The notes under the pieces were generated by a model that worked only from the letters and a program-made list of their open reading frames with translations, made no database searches and was not told the DNA's origin. Shown one piece after another: positions 52,900 through 61,850 of a stretch of DNA of 64,000 bases. Source of the DNA: Kaistia soli DSM 19436 (GTDB taxonomy: Bacteria > Pseudomonadota > Alphaproteobacteria > Rhizobiales > Kaistiaceae); NCBI RefSeq assembly GCF_900129325.1, contig NZ_FQUP01000002.1, positions 793,844 through 857,843 of the forward strand. The letters run 5' to 3'. Position 1 is the stretch's first letter. Every line of letters starts with the position of its first letter. The position numbers were made by a program, and so were the translations under genes.

Positions 52900-53955
52900 T
52901 CAGCTCGGGAAGACCTTTCGCACGCGCTCGACCTTCTTCTGCGCCCGCCGCGTGCGCAGGATCAGCTTGACGAAGCGATGCACCTTGCCGAACAGCGATT
53001 GCTGGCCGTCATCCTCGCGCGCATCCAGCCAGTTGGCGATCGACAGCGCCTCGGCCGTGTGGCTGAACAATTGCGAGATGAAGCGGTTGATCGTCGGGTC
53101 GTTGTAGTCGACGGCCACCAGCCGGCTCGGGCTCTGCTCGATCTTGGCCAGCCAGAGATTCATGAAGACGGCACTGTCCTTGATCTTCCGCTCGGTGAGC
53201 GGCTCGAAAGGGCCGCCGAGGAACGCTTCGAGGCCCGCCAGGAAGGCCGCGGCGCGCGGCCGGGTCGCCTGATAGCGGCGGGCGTGGGCGACCATCACAT
53301 TGACCGCCCGTTCGCGCAGCATCTTGTAGTCGGCGCTGTTCCAGCGTGCCGGATGCACCTCGTGCAGCAGGAACGGCGCCGCGACGAACTCGACCGAATG
53401 ATGAAGCGAGGCAACGGTCGGCAGCAGGATGTCCCAATAGGGCGCGCCCATCTGGAAAGCGCCGACATCGGGATCGGCGGCAAGCTCGGCAAGCGCGCCG
53501 CCAGAAAAGAAGATGCCGTCGATGCCGCGATTATAGGTGCCGACGACGCCGGTGGCCGCTGTCGCGACGTCGAGCCGGCGGGCGATCAGGACGGTGCCCG
53601 GCCGCGTCGCCAGCACCGACGCGATATCGCTTTTCACCATATAGATGTCGGCATTGACGATGGCGCCAGGATCGTCGCTGAACTGCTCGAAGATCTGGCC
53701 GAAATTCGGGCCATATTTGTTCGGGAAGAGGCCGCCTGGCGGCACTTCGCGGATCTCGACCGTCGGGAAACCGCGGATGCCCGCGGCTTCCCCCTGGCGA
53801 TTGACCGAGACGACGCGGAAGCTCGCCGCCTCGAAGGAGGCGATGGCATCGGCGATGGTCAGCCCGGCGCGCGAGAGCTGCCGCGCCTCATCCTCGCCGC
53901 CGAAGCGGGGTGGGATCGAGGTGCAAAGAAGCATTTCGGTCGCGCCGTCCGTCAT
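52900..53955 (-). CDS. Unrecognised protein, possibly glycosyltransferase-like
   Basis: 351-aa protein I cannot assign. It has no signal peptide or membrane helix. VNADIYMVKSDI (about residues 105-116) resembles the acidic metal-binding stretch of GT-A glycosyltransferases, and NRGIDGIFFSGGAL and QMGAPYWDILLP follow as in capsule-type enzymes, but this is weak. The C terminus is strongly basic (RTRRAQKKVERVRK). It starts 13 bp after the nucleoside hydrolase stop with GAGGA upstream, so it is co-transcribed with purine salvage genes. Confidence 0.75.
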   Translation of the reverse strand: MTDGATEMLLCTSIPPRFGGEDEARQLSRAGLTIADAIASFEAASFRVVSVNRQGEAAGIRGFPTVEIREVPPGGLFPNKYGPNFGQIFEQFSDDPGAIVNADIYMVKSDIASVLATRPGTVLIARRLDVATAATGVVGTYNRGIDGIFFSGGALAELAADPDVGAFQMGAPYWDILLPTVASLHHSVEFVAAPFLLHEVHPARWNSADYKMLRERAVNVMVAHARRYQATRPRAAAFLAGLEAFLGGPFEPLTERKIKDSAVFMNLWLAKIEQSPSRLVAVDYNDPTINRFISQLFSHTAEALSIANWLDAREDDGQQSLFGKVHRFVKLILRTRRAQKKVERVRKVFPS

Positions 53956-53968
53956 CCCTGCGCGATCC

Positions 53969-54949
53969 TCAGTTGTCGCGCCGCGAAGCGGCAACGACGG
54001 TGTCGAAATAGAGTTTCAGGAAGCGTTCCGGATCGCTGTCGATGCAGACCAGATGATCCGGCCGTCCCTCCCAGGCATTGCCTGGCGGGAAGCTGCGGTT
54101 GTTTGGCATCTGGATCGTCTGGCCGATGGCGATGCCCTCTGTGACGACACGGATCGGGCCGGCGCGCGTGGTGAAGAGGGTTGGATCGAGAAGATAACCG
54201 ACCGCCGAGCTGTCATGCACGGGGAAGCCCGGCAGTCCGGTCGACTGGAAATAGAAATTCTCGTAGAATCGCGAGATATCCCAGATGAACTGACCCGCAC
54301 GACCAGCCGTATCGCGCAGCTGCTCGAGATAGGTCAAGCTCACCACGGCCTCCTGCGTCACATCGAGCCCCACCACGACGATTGGCCAGGACGCGGCGAA
54401 GATCTCGTCGGCGGCATGTGGATCGCCGATGATATTGGCCTCGGCCACCGGCGTGACATTGCCGCCATGGCCGCGATAGCCGAACGCACCGCCCATGATG
54501 ACGATCTCTTTGACGAGGGCGGCGATCTCGGGATCCTCGCGTAGCGCCAGCGCCAGATTGGTCATGCGGCCGACCGCTACGATCGAAATCTCATGCGGAT
54601 TGGCCCGCACGGTCTCGATGATGAAGCGATGGGCCGGCAGTTCATGCGGCTTCGAGCGGATGATGTCGGGCAGCGGAATGTCGCCGAGGCCGTTGCTGCC
54701 ATGGACATAAACCGGCGGTTCGCCCTCATCAATCACCAGCGGCTTGCCGGCACCCTGGGCAACCGGCGCGGCGATATTGAAGTAATCCTTCAGGAAGAGG
54801 GCATTGCGCGTGGTGGTATCAATCCGGTGGTTGCCGAGAACCGTGGTGATTCCGACCAGTTCGACATCCGGCGCGGCGTCGAGAAAGATAAGCGCCATAG
54901 CGTCGTCGACGCCGGGATCGGTATCGTAAATGACCTTCTTCGCTGCCAT
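53969..54949 (-). CDS. Nucleoside hydrolase (copy 2)
   Basis: 326-aa enzyme that splits nucleosides into base and ribose. The calcium/ribose site begins with DTDPGVDDA (about residues 9-17), and MGGAFGYRGHGGNVTPVAEANIIGDP (positions about 153-178) holds the other ligands; the catalytic-region HDSSAVGYLLDP is intact. It is highly similar to the copy at 55183-56166, and both have the same upstream element, so they are a tandem duplication. The unrecognised gene follows after 13 bp. Confidence 0.93.
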   Translation of the reverse strand: MAAKKVIYDTDPGVDDAMALIFLDAAPDVELVGITTVLGNHRIDTTTRNALFLKDYFNIAAPVAQGAGKPLVIDEGEPPVYVHGSNGLGDIPLPDIIRSKPHELPAHRFIIETVRANPHEISIVAVGRMTNLALALREDPEIAALVKEIVIMGGAFGYRGHGGNVTPVAEANIIGDPHAADEIFAASWPIVVVGLDVTQEAVVSLTYLEQLRDTAGRAGQFIWDISRFYENFYFQSTGLPGFPVHDSSAVGYLLDPTLFTTRAGPIRVVTEGIAIGQTIQMPNNRSFPPGNAWEGRPDHLVCIDSDPERFLKLYFDTVVAASRRDN

Positions 54950-55013
54950 TGGAGCGTTTTTCCTTGCACGATGCCTGTATCGGGGAATGCCGGCAGGCTG
55001 CACGTCTACAGGA

Positions 55014-55048
55014 CATGGGCTAACCCGGCCGGCACAAGATCGCAAGGC
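55014..55048. repeat. 35-bp repeat upstream of nucleoside hydrolase copy 2
   Basis: Matches 56231-56265 at 33 of 35 positions (differences near the middle of the element). In both places it lies 65 bp upstream of a nucleoside hydrolase start in the same orientation, so it is either a duplicated promoter or operator, or simply the edge of the duplication. Confidence 0.85.
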
Positions 55049-55182
55049 AGGCTTGGTTCTACTTGAGCGGTTGCCGACTTAAAGAAGGCAGCAAGCGTGA
55101 TATCGATCTGGTCTGGACACTGACGCTGAGGCAAGCCAGCTCGGGCGACGGGCCGTTGGGCCGGCCGCCGCGAACCGAAGTC

Positions 55183-56166
55183 TCAGTTGTCGATCTGCGA
55201 AGCGTTGACGATGATGTCGGCAAACAGCGTCAGGAAGCGCGGCGCATCGACCTCGATGCATACAGTCGCTTCAGGCCGTCCGGCGAAGGCTTCGGCGGCG
55301 GCGGGGAAGCGGCGTGTGTTCGGCATCTGGATCGTCTGACCGATGGCGATGCCTTCTGTCACGACCCGGATCGGGCCGTGGCGGACCTCATAGAGCGTCG
55401 GGTCCAGCAGATAGGCCACGGCCGAGGAATCATGGCCGAAGACGCCGTCGATACCAACCGCCTTGCGATAGAAGTCCTCGTAGAAGCGCGTCACATCCCA
55501 GAGGAACTGGCCGCCCTTGCCACCCCTGTCTCGGATATCGGCCATATAGGCCGTCGTCATCACGCATTCCTGGGTCACGTCGAGGCCAAGCACGACGATC
55601 GGCCATGCGGCCGCGAACATCTCGTCAGCCGCATGCGGGTCGCCGATGATGTTGGCTTCGGCCACCGGCGTCACATTGCCCGAATGGCCGTGATAGCCGA
55701 AGGCGCCGCCCATGATGATGACTTCCTTCACGAGCGAGGCGATCTCCGGATCTTCGCGCAGCGCCAGTGCCAGATTGGTCATACGGCCGACCGCGACGAT
55801 CGAGATCTCGTGCGGATTGGCGCGAACCGTCTCGATGATGAAGCGATGGGCGGGAAGTTCATGCGGCTTTGCGTGGATCACGTCAGGCAGCGGAATATCG
55901 CCGAGGCCATTCGCGCCGTGGACGTGGACGGGCGCGGCTTTCGATGCGAGGTGCAGGGGCGTGCCGGCGCCTTCGGCGACCGGTGCTGCGATATTGAAAT
56001 AGTCCTTCACGTAGAGTGCGTTGCGCGTCGCGATCTCGACCGGAATATTGCCGAATACCGTCGTGATGCCGACCAGATCGACCTTCGGGGAAAATACCAG
56101 CATCAGAAGGGCCATGGCGTCGTCGACGCCAATATCCGTATCGTAGATGACTTTGTTGACGGTCAT
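55183..56166 (-). CDS. Nucleoside hydrolase (copy 1)
   Basis: 327-aa paralogue with DTDIGVDDA in the metal site, MGGAFGYHGHSGNVTPVAEANIIGDP (positions about 153-178) and HDSSAVAYLLDP. Long stretches, such as residues 114-150, are nearly identical to copy 2, while the N-terminal lid regions differ, which may mean altered base specificity. It is first in the operon. GAGGGAA precedes the ATG. With the PfkB kinase nearby it fits purine or pyrimidine nucleoside salvage. Confidence 0.93.
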   Translation of the reverse strand: MTVNKVIYDTDIGVDDAMALLMLVFSPKVDLVGITTVFGNIPVEIATRNALYVKDYFNIAAPVAEGAGTPLHLASKAAPVHVHGANGLGDIPLPDVIHAKPHELPAHRFIIETVRANPHEISIVAVGRMTNLALALREDPEIASLVKEVIIMGGAFGYHGHSGNVTPVAEANIIGDPHAADEMFAAAWPIVVLGLDVTQECVMTTAYMADIRDRGGKGGQFLWDVTRFYEDFYRKAVGIDGVFGHDSSAVAYLLDPTLYEVRHGPIRVVTEGIAIGQTIQMPNTRRFPAAAEAFAGRPEATVCIEVDAPRFLTLFADIIVNASQIDN

Positions 56167-56230
56167 GGCGGCGCTGTTCCCTCGTCAAATGCAATGACCG
56201 GGCACATATCCCCGGCGGCGGATCGTTGAT

Positions 56231-56265
56231 CATGGGCTAACCCGGCCGGCGGAAGATCGCAAGGC
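56231..56265. repeat. 35-bp repeat upstream of nucleoside hydrolase copy 1
   Basis: The partner of the element at 55014-55048, again 65 bp before a nucleoside hydrolase start. It lies just past the 3' end of priA (56293). On the minus strand it includes CTTGCG and GGTTAG, a poor promoter pair, so its role is uncertain. Confidence 0.85.
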
Positions 56266-56292
56266 GACCTTTCTGTTCGCCGGCCCTTCGTC

Positions 56293-58464
56293 TCAAAGGA
56301 AGCTGAGCGGATCGATGTCGATCTGGACGCGGACGCTGCCGCGCGGCGGCGCGGCGGCCCCCAGCCAGCCGGCAATGAAGGCTTGCATGTCGAAGCCGCG
56401 TGGCGCCCGCACAAGGAGGCGGAAGCGATGACGCCCGCGCAGGACCGCGAGCGGCGCCTCGGAGGGGCCGAGCACCATCGCGACATCCTCCGGCGGCGCG
56501 GCACGCCGGAGCGCGGTCGCGTAACCGAAGGCGCTGGCCCGATCGGCGCCGGAAACGACGATGCCGGCCAGGCGGCCGAAAGGCGGCAGCCCGGCGACCC
56601 GCCGTGCCTCGATCTCGCGCTGGTAGAAGGCTTCGCTGTCGCCTGAGGCGATGGCTGCGATCACGGGATGGTCAGGAGCATAGGTCTGCAGGAAGGCGCG
56701 GCTATCACCGCCGGCGCGGCCGGCGCGGCCGGTGACCTGTGCGAGCAACTGGTAGGTGCGCTCGGCTGCTCGCGGATCGCCTTGGCCGAGGCCAAGATCG
56801 GCGTCGACGACGCCGACGAGCGCAAGGCCCGGAAAATTATGCCCCTTGGCGACGAGTTGCGTGCCGATGACGATGTCGACCGCGCCGGTGCGGATAGCCT
56901 CCAGCTCGGCGCGCATCTGCTTGACGCCACCGAGGATGTCGCTCGACAGCACGATCCGTCGCGTCTCGGGAAACCGGGCCGCCACCTCCTCGGCGATGCG
57001 CTCGACGCCGGGTCCGCAGGCAACGAGGCTCTCCTCGGCATCACAGATCGGGCATCGATCTGGGCGCCGCTCGGTATGGCCGCAATGGTGGCAGACGAGC
57101 TGGCCGCGGAAGCGATGCTCGACCAGCCAGCTCGAACAGTTCGGACACTGGAACCGGTGGCCGCAGCTGCGGCAAAGCGTCAGCGGGGCATAGCCGCGCC
57201 GGTTAAGGAAAAGCAGCGCCTGCTGCTTGCCGGCGATGGTCTCCTCGATGGCCTTGACGAGCACCGGCGAGAGGAAGCTGCCCTTTTCCGGCGGATCGGT
57301 TCGAAGATCGATCGGACGGATCTCCGGCAGCCGGGCGCTGGCGAAGCGGGCCGGCAGCTTCAGACGATGATAGCGGCCCTGGTCGGCATTGACGCGGCTT
57401 TCGATCGAGGGGGTCGCGGAGGCGAGGATCACGGGGAAGCCGCCGAGATTGCCGCGCACCACCGCCATGTCGCGGGCATGATAGGTGACGCCTTCGTCCT
57501 GCTTGTAGGCGCCGTCATGCTCCTCGTCGACAATGACGAGGCCGAGTTCGCGGAACGGCAGGAACAGGGCCGAGCGGGCGCCGACGACGACGCGAACGCG
57601 CCCGTCCGCGACACCGCGCCAAACCCGTTCGCGGCCACGCGACGACAGTTCCGAGTGCCACTCGGCCGGGCGCGCGCCAAACCGGCGCGCGAAGCGATCG
57701 AGGAAATCGCCGGTGAGCGCGATTTCCGGCAGCAGGATCAGCGCCTGCCGGCCGTTGCGCAGGGCTTCGGCGACCGCTTCGAAATAGACTTCGGTCTTGC
57801 CGGAGCCCGTGACGCCATCGAGCAGCGCCACGGTAAACGCGCCGTCATCGACGAAACGGCGCAGGGTCTCGGCCGCTTCCCTTTGGCCGGGGCCGAGCTC
57901 TGGGGGTGCATGGCTGGGATCGGGAACGATCGGGGCTGGCGGCGCGATTGTTGCCTCGACGAGCACGCCCTGTTCGACAAGGCCCGAAATAACCGAGGGC
58001 GATACCCCGGTCGCGCCCGCAAGGCCGGCCTTCGGCCAGGGTACGCCGTCACCCATGAGTTCGATCAGGCGGCTGCGGCCGGGCGTCGATCGGGCCGGCG
58101 CCGCGCCCGAGAATCGCAGCGCAGCGATTTCCTTTTCCGGCATCAGCGCATCGGGCGCCCGCAGCACCATGCGCAGGATCATGCCGCGCGGCGTCATTGT
58201 GTAATGCGCCACCCAATCGACGAAGCGGCGCAGCGTCTCGACCAGCGGCGGCGCGTCATAGCGCTCCGCGACCGGCCGCAGGCGGTTGTGGCCGACCGAT
58301 CCGTCAGGCGGCTCGTCCCAGACCGCGCCAATCATCTCGCGCGGCCCCAGCGGCACCCGCACGATGTCGCCCGGCGCCAGCGTCAGGCCATGCGGAACGC
58401 TGTAGGTATAGGGTCCCTCGACGGCCAGCGGCAGCAGGACGGAGACGGTACGACCGGGCAGCAA
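56293..58464 (-). CDS. priA: Primosomal protein N' (PriA helicase), TTG start
   Basis: 723-aa replication-restart helicase. After the N-terminal DNA-binding domain (VLLPLAVEGPYTYSVP) come Walker A GVTGSGKTEVYFE, the DEEH box (IVDEEHDGAYKQDE), the zinc-binding cysteines (LCRSCGHRFQCPNC, CHHCGHTE, CPIC) and the C-terminal helicase motifs. The start must be TTG (58464) or later: an in-frame TAA lies three codons upstream, and AAGGA is 9 nt before the TTG. It is divergent from the penicillin-binding protein gene over about 240 bp. Confidence 0.96.
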   Translation of the reverse strand: MLPGRTVSVLLPLAVEGPYTYSVPHGLTLAPGDIVRVPLGPREMIGAVWDEPPDGSVGHNRLRPVAERYDAPPLVETLRRFVDWVAHYTMTPRGMILRMVLRAPDALMPEKEIAALRFSGAAPARSTPGRSRLIELMGDGVPWPKAGLAGATGVSPSVISGLVEQGVLVEATIAPPAPIVPDPSHAPPELGPGQREAAETLRRFVDDGAFTVALLDGVTGSGKTEVYFEAVAEALRNGRQALILLPEIALTGDFLDRFARRFGARPAEWHSELSSRGRERVWRGVADGRVRVVVGARSALFLPFRELGLVIVDEEHDGAYKQDEGVTYHARDMAVVRGNLGGFPVILASATPSIESRVNADQGRYHRLKLPARFASARLPEIRPIDLRTDPPEKGSFLSPVLVKAIEETIAGKQQALLFLNRRGYAPLTLCRSCGHRFQCPNCSSWLVEHRFRGQLVCHHCGHTERRPDRCPICDAEESLVACGPGVERIAEEVAARFPETRRIVLSSDILGGVKQMRAELEAIRTGAVDIVIGTQLVAKGHNFPGLALVGVVDADLGLGQGDPRAAERTYQLLAQVTGRAGRAGGDSRAFLQTYAPDHPVIAAIASGDSEAFYQREIEARRVAGLPPFGRLAGIVVSGADRASAFGYATALRRAAPPEDVAMVLGPSEAPLAVLRGRHRFRLLVRAPRGFDMQAFIAGWLGAAAPPRGSVRVQIDIDPLSFL

Positions 58465-58705
58465 GCAGGGTTATCCTTGTCCGAAAGGGCAGAACATGGT
58501 CTCGCCGGCCGCGAAAGGGAAGCCATGTCGAGACGCGCGTCTGCTCACGCCGCACGCGACATGGGAAGCGAGATCTTAACATGTTGGTGTCAGGCTTGCG
58601 GTAATCTCCCCCGAGAAGGCGGCCAATCTCGTGAAATCGCCGCATTCGGCGGTCATCGACGGCGGAAGGATTAACCACCAGCGTCCCGAAGGACCCGCAG
58701 CCAGC

Positions 58706-61147
58706 ATGGCGAGACCGCTCCCGCGCCGTGACCGCATTGAACCGGTGCTCGACAAGCCCCGCGAACGGTCGGATGACGATCTTGATATTGGCCTCAGCGA
58801 GGCCGACCGCACGGCTTACGGCCGCTCTGCCGGATCACGGAGGGGGTCGGGCCGCGACGAGGATGGATTCGAGGACGCGGAGTTCGTCGATTTGGGCCGG
58901 GACGACGACAGACCGAGGGGCCGGCGTGCCCGCACAGCCGACCGCAAGCGCCAGGCGCGCGAGCAGCGGCGCCAGAATGGCTTCGGCATCTTCCGCCTGT
59001 TCCGCAGCACCATCAAATGGGCAATCATCCTCGGCGTCTGGGGGACGATCGCGCTGATTGGCGGCGTCGCTTACTACGCGAGCCAGCTGCCGTCCTCGAC
59101 CGACTGGTCGGTGCTCCCGAAGCGTCCGCCCAACATCAAGATTCTCGCCAATGACGGCTCGCTGATCGCCAATCGCGGCGATACCGGCGGCGAGTTCGTG
59201 CGTATCGACGAATTGCCGCCCTATCTGCCGCAAGCGGTCGTGGCGATCGAGGATCGCCGCTTCTACAGCCATTTCGGCGTCGATCCGCTCGGCCTCGTCC
59301 GTGCTGCCTATGTCAATGCGCGCGCCGGCACCGTTGTGCAGGGCGGTTCGACGCTGACGCAGCAGCTCGCCAAGAACCTCTTCCTGAAGCCGGAACGCAC
59401 CTTCAAGCGCAAGCTGCAGGAAGCGATGATGGCGGTCTGGCTCGAGCTGAAATACTCGAAGAGCCAGATCCTCGAAGCCTATCTCAACCGCGTCTATCTC
59501 GGCGCCGGCGCCTATGGCGTCGACGCCGCCTCGCGGCGCTATTTCGGCAAGTCGGCGCGTGACATCTCGCTTAAGGAAGCAGCCATACTCGCGGCGCTGC
59601 TGAAGGCGCCGTCGCGCTATGCTCCGACCAGCGATCCAAAGGCCGCCAACGACCGCGCCGACCTCGTCCTCTCCGCCATGCAGGAGGAGGGCTTCATCAC
59701 CGCCGCGCAACAGAAGCAGGCGGCGTCGGTGACCGTCGAGCCGCAGAGCGCGGGTGTCGGCGGCAGCGCGCTCTATGTCGCCGACTGGGTCGCCGATCTC
59801 GTGCCCGACGTTGTCGGCGCTCTCGATCAGGACGTCGTGGTCGAGACGACGGTCGATTCCCATCTGCAGGACGCAGCTGGGCGTGCGATCACCGAAACGC
59901 TCGACAAGAGCGGCAAGAAGCTCGGTGTCAGCCAGGGCGCGCTGGTCGCTGTCGACGGCACCGGCGCCGTGCGTGCCATGGTCGGCGGGCGCGACTACCA
60001 GAAGAGCCAATTCAACCGCGCCGTCGAGGCCAAGCGGCAGCCGGGCTCAGCGTTCAAGCCGTTTGTTTATCTGACCGCGCTCGAATTTGGCCTCGTTCCC
60101 GACACCGTGCGCGTCGACCAGCCGGTCCGCATCGGCAAATGGGAGCCGAAAAACTACGAGAAGACCTATCGCGGTCCGGTGACGCTTCAGACGGCGCTGG
60201 CGCTTTCGATCAATACGGTCGCGGTGGAGCTTGCCAATGAGGTCGGTCCTGCCGGCGTGGTGGCGACGGCGCATCGGCTCGGCATCAAGTCGGATCTGCA
60301 GCCCAATCCCTCGATCGCGCTCGGAACCTCCGAGGTCAATCTGCTCGAACTGACGGACGCCTATGCGCCCTTCGCCAATGGCGGGTATGCCGTGCCTCCC
60401 TACGTCATCACGGCGGTGAAGAGCGTAGACGGCAAGGTGCTCTACCAGCGACCGAAATCCGAGGTCGTGCAAGTCATCGATCCGACCTATGTCGGCATGA
60501 TGAATACGATGCTGTCGGACACGCTCGCGCGGGGCACGGGCCGCAAGGCGGCGATCGCCGGCTGGCCAGCCGCTGGCAAGACGGGCACCACCAATGATTC
60601 GCGCGACGCCTGGTTCGTTGGCTACACCGCGAACCTCACCGCCGGCGTCTGGCTCGGCAATGACGATTTCAAGCCGACCAAGCGCATGACCGGCGGCTCG
60701 TTGCCGGCCGAGATCTGGAATCGCTTCATGGTCGAGGCGCATCAGGGCGTCGCAGTCGCCAATCTGCCGGGCGATTATTCCTTCCGCGACACGGTGCACT
60801 ATCAGGCGGAAAACACGCCGCCGGCGACCGGCGAACTCTATGACGGCGCGGCAGAGCCCGGCGGTGCGCCGCAGACCGGCGCGCTCGCCGAGCCCACTGC
60901 GCCGCAGCCGGGCGGTCTCGTCGATCAGGCCGACACAACGGGCAGCACGCATCCCGCCAATGAATATGCCCGTTACGGCGACCCGGAAAGCGGTGCGGGT
61001 GCTCTCCCGCCGCCGGAGGAAGACCCCGGCTATCGCGCCAATGGCTATCCTCCAATCCAGCGCGAGCCGCTTTTCGGCGACAGTCAGGATGCAGGACCTG
61101 TTCCGCCTGGCAGCGTCGGCGAGGCGCCGGACGGCGGACTTTACTGA
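58706..61147 (+). CDS. Penicillin-binding protein 1A family (bifunctional transglycosylase/transpeptidase)
   Basis: 813-aa class A PBP. A long acidic/basic cytoplasmic tail (1-100) precedes one membrane anchor (about 104-127), a GT51 transglycosylase domain with catalytic E182 (EDRRFYSHFG) and GGSTLTQQLAKN, and a transpeptidase domain with S448-x-x-K451 (GSAFK), SIN and KTGT motifs. The C-terminal tail is glycine/proline-rich and disordered. The ATG at 58706 is chosen; a GTG at 58631 would extend the tail. It synthesises and cross-links peptidoglycan. Confidence 0.93.
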   Translation: MARPLPRRDRIEPVLDKPRERSDDDLDIGLSEADRTAYGRSAGSRRGSGRDEDGFEDAEFVDLGRDDDRPRGRRARTADRKRQAREQRRQNGFGIFRLFRSTIKWAIILGVWGTIALIGGVAYYASQLPSSTDWSVLPKRPPNIKILANDGSLIANRGDTGGEFVRIDELPPYLPQAVVAIEDRRFYSHFGVDPLGLVRAAYVNARAGTVVQGGSTLTQQLAKNLFLKPERTFKRKLQEAMMAVWLELKYSKSQILEAYLNRVYLGAGAYGVDAASRRYFGKSARDISLKEAAILAALLKAPSRYAPTSDPKAANDRADLVLSAMQEEGFITAAQQKQAASVTVEPQSAGVGGSALYVADWVADLVPDVVGALDQDVVVETTVDSHLQDAAGRAITETLDKSGKKLGVSQGALVAVDGTGAVRAMVGGRDYQKSQFNRAVEAKRQPGSAFKPFVYLTALEFGLVPDTVRVDQPVRIGKWEPKNYEKTYRGPVTLQTALALSINTVAVELANEVGPAGVVATAHRLGIKSDLQPNPSIALGTSEVNLLELTDAYAPFANGGYAVPPYVITAVKSVDGKVLYQRPKSEVVQVIDPTYVGMMNTMLSDTLARGTGRKAAIAGWPAAGKTGTTNDSRDAWFVGYTANLTAGVWLGNDDFKPTKRMTGGSLPAEIWNRFMVEAHQGVAVANLPGDYSFRDTVHYQAENTPPATGELYDGAAEPGGAPQTGALAEPTAPQPGGLVDQADTTGSTHPANEYARYGDPESGAGALPPPEEDPGYRANGYPPIQREPLFGDSQDAGPVPPGSVGEAPDGGLY

Positions 61148-61184
61148 GACCGCTCGTCGTGGCGCTAGGCTGGACACCGCCCCG

Positions 61185-61850
61185 ATGACGCGGCATGAGA
61201 GAACGCCTTTGGGGATGGCAGGCGGCGTGATCGAGAAGAAGAGCCTCTACAACGAATTGTCGGTGGGCGACGACGCTTCGGCGTCGGAGATCGACAAGGC
61301 CTATCGCCGGCGCGCCCGGCAGGCGCATCCGGACGCCGGCGGCAATGCCGAGGCGTTCCATGCGCTTGCCCATGCCTATGCCGTTCTCTCCGATCCCGAT
61401 CGCCGCGCCGCCTATGACGCAACTGGTTATGAGGGCGAGATCGATGCCGAGACCATCGCCGCGCGCGCGATGGACCATATCCAGCAGCTCGTTGCTTCCG
61501 TGCTGGAGAGCGATATCCCATTCGAGCAGATCGATCTCGTCGCAGCGATCCGCGATACGCTCGCCAATCAGAAGGCTGAGATCGCCGGTGCCGTCGTCAA
61601 GCTCGAGCAGCAGGCGAAGCGCGCCGAGGCCATGGCGCGGCGGTTCCGTCGGGGGAATGGCCCCGATTTCATCGGCGCGGCTCTCGACCGCCGCTCCGCC
61701 GAGGCGCAGCAGGCGGCCGAGAAGACCCGGCACGAAGAGGCGGTGTTCGCCAAGGCGATCACACTTCTCGCCGATTACGCCTTCGATCATGAACCGGCAG
61801 TGCCGGGCGCATCTGCCAGCGGGCGGCGAACGGCTCAGGCGTCGAAATAA
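61185..61850 (+). CDS. J-domain (DnaJ-like) protein
   Basis: 221-aa protein with an N-terminal J domain (SLYNELSVGDDASASEIDKAY, positions about 17-37, and the HPD tripeptide in QAHPDAGG) and a helical C-terminal half rich in alanine and charged residues (KLEQQAKRAEAMARR). It should stimulate a DnaK ATPase, but it has neither the glycine-rich region nor zinc fingers of DnaJ. The start is uncertain: ATG at 61185 or 61215. Its last 16 bp overlap the convergent isomerase gene. Confidence 0.85.
   Translation: MTRHERTPLGMAGGVIEKKSLYNELSVGDDASASEIDKAYRRRARQAHPDAGGNAEAFHALAHAYAVLSDPDRRAAYDATGYEGEIDAETIAARAMDHIQQLVASVLESDIPFEQIDLVAAIRDTLANQKAEIAGAVVKLEQQAKRAEAMARRFRRGNGPDFIGAALDRRSAEAQQAAEKTRHEEAVFAKAITLLADYAFDHEPAVPGASASGRRTAQASK

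Noticed and set aside
56668..58674. Long open frame (668 codons) on the plus strand opposite priA
   Set aside because: It mirrors a fully conserved priA gene, has no ribosome site or domain, and arises from high GC in the third codon position.
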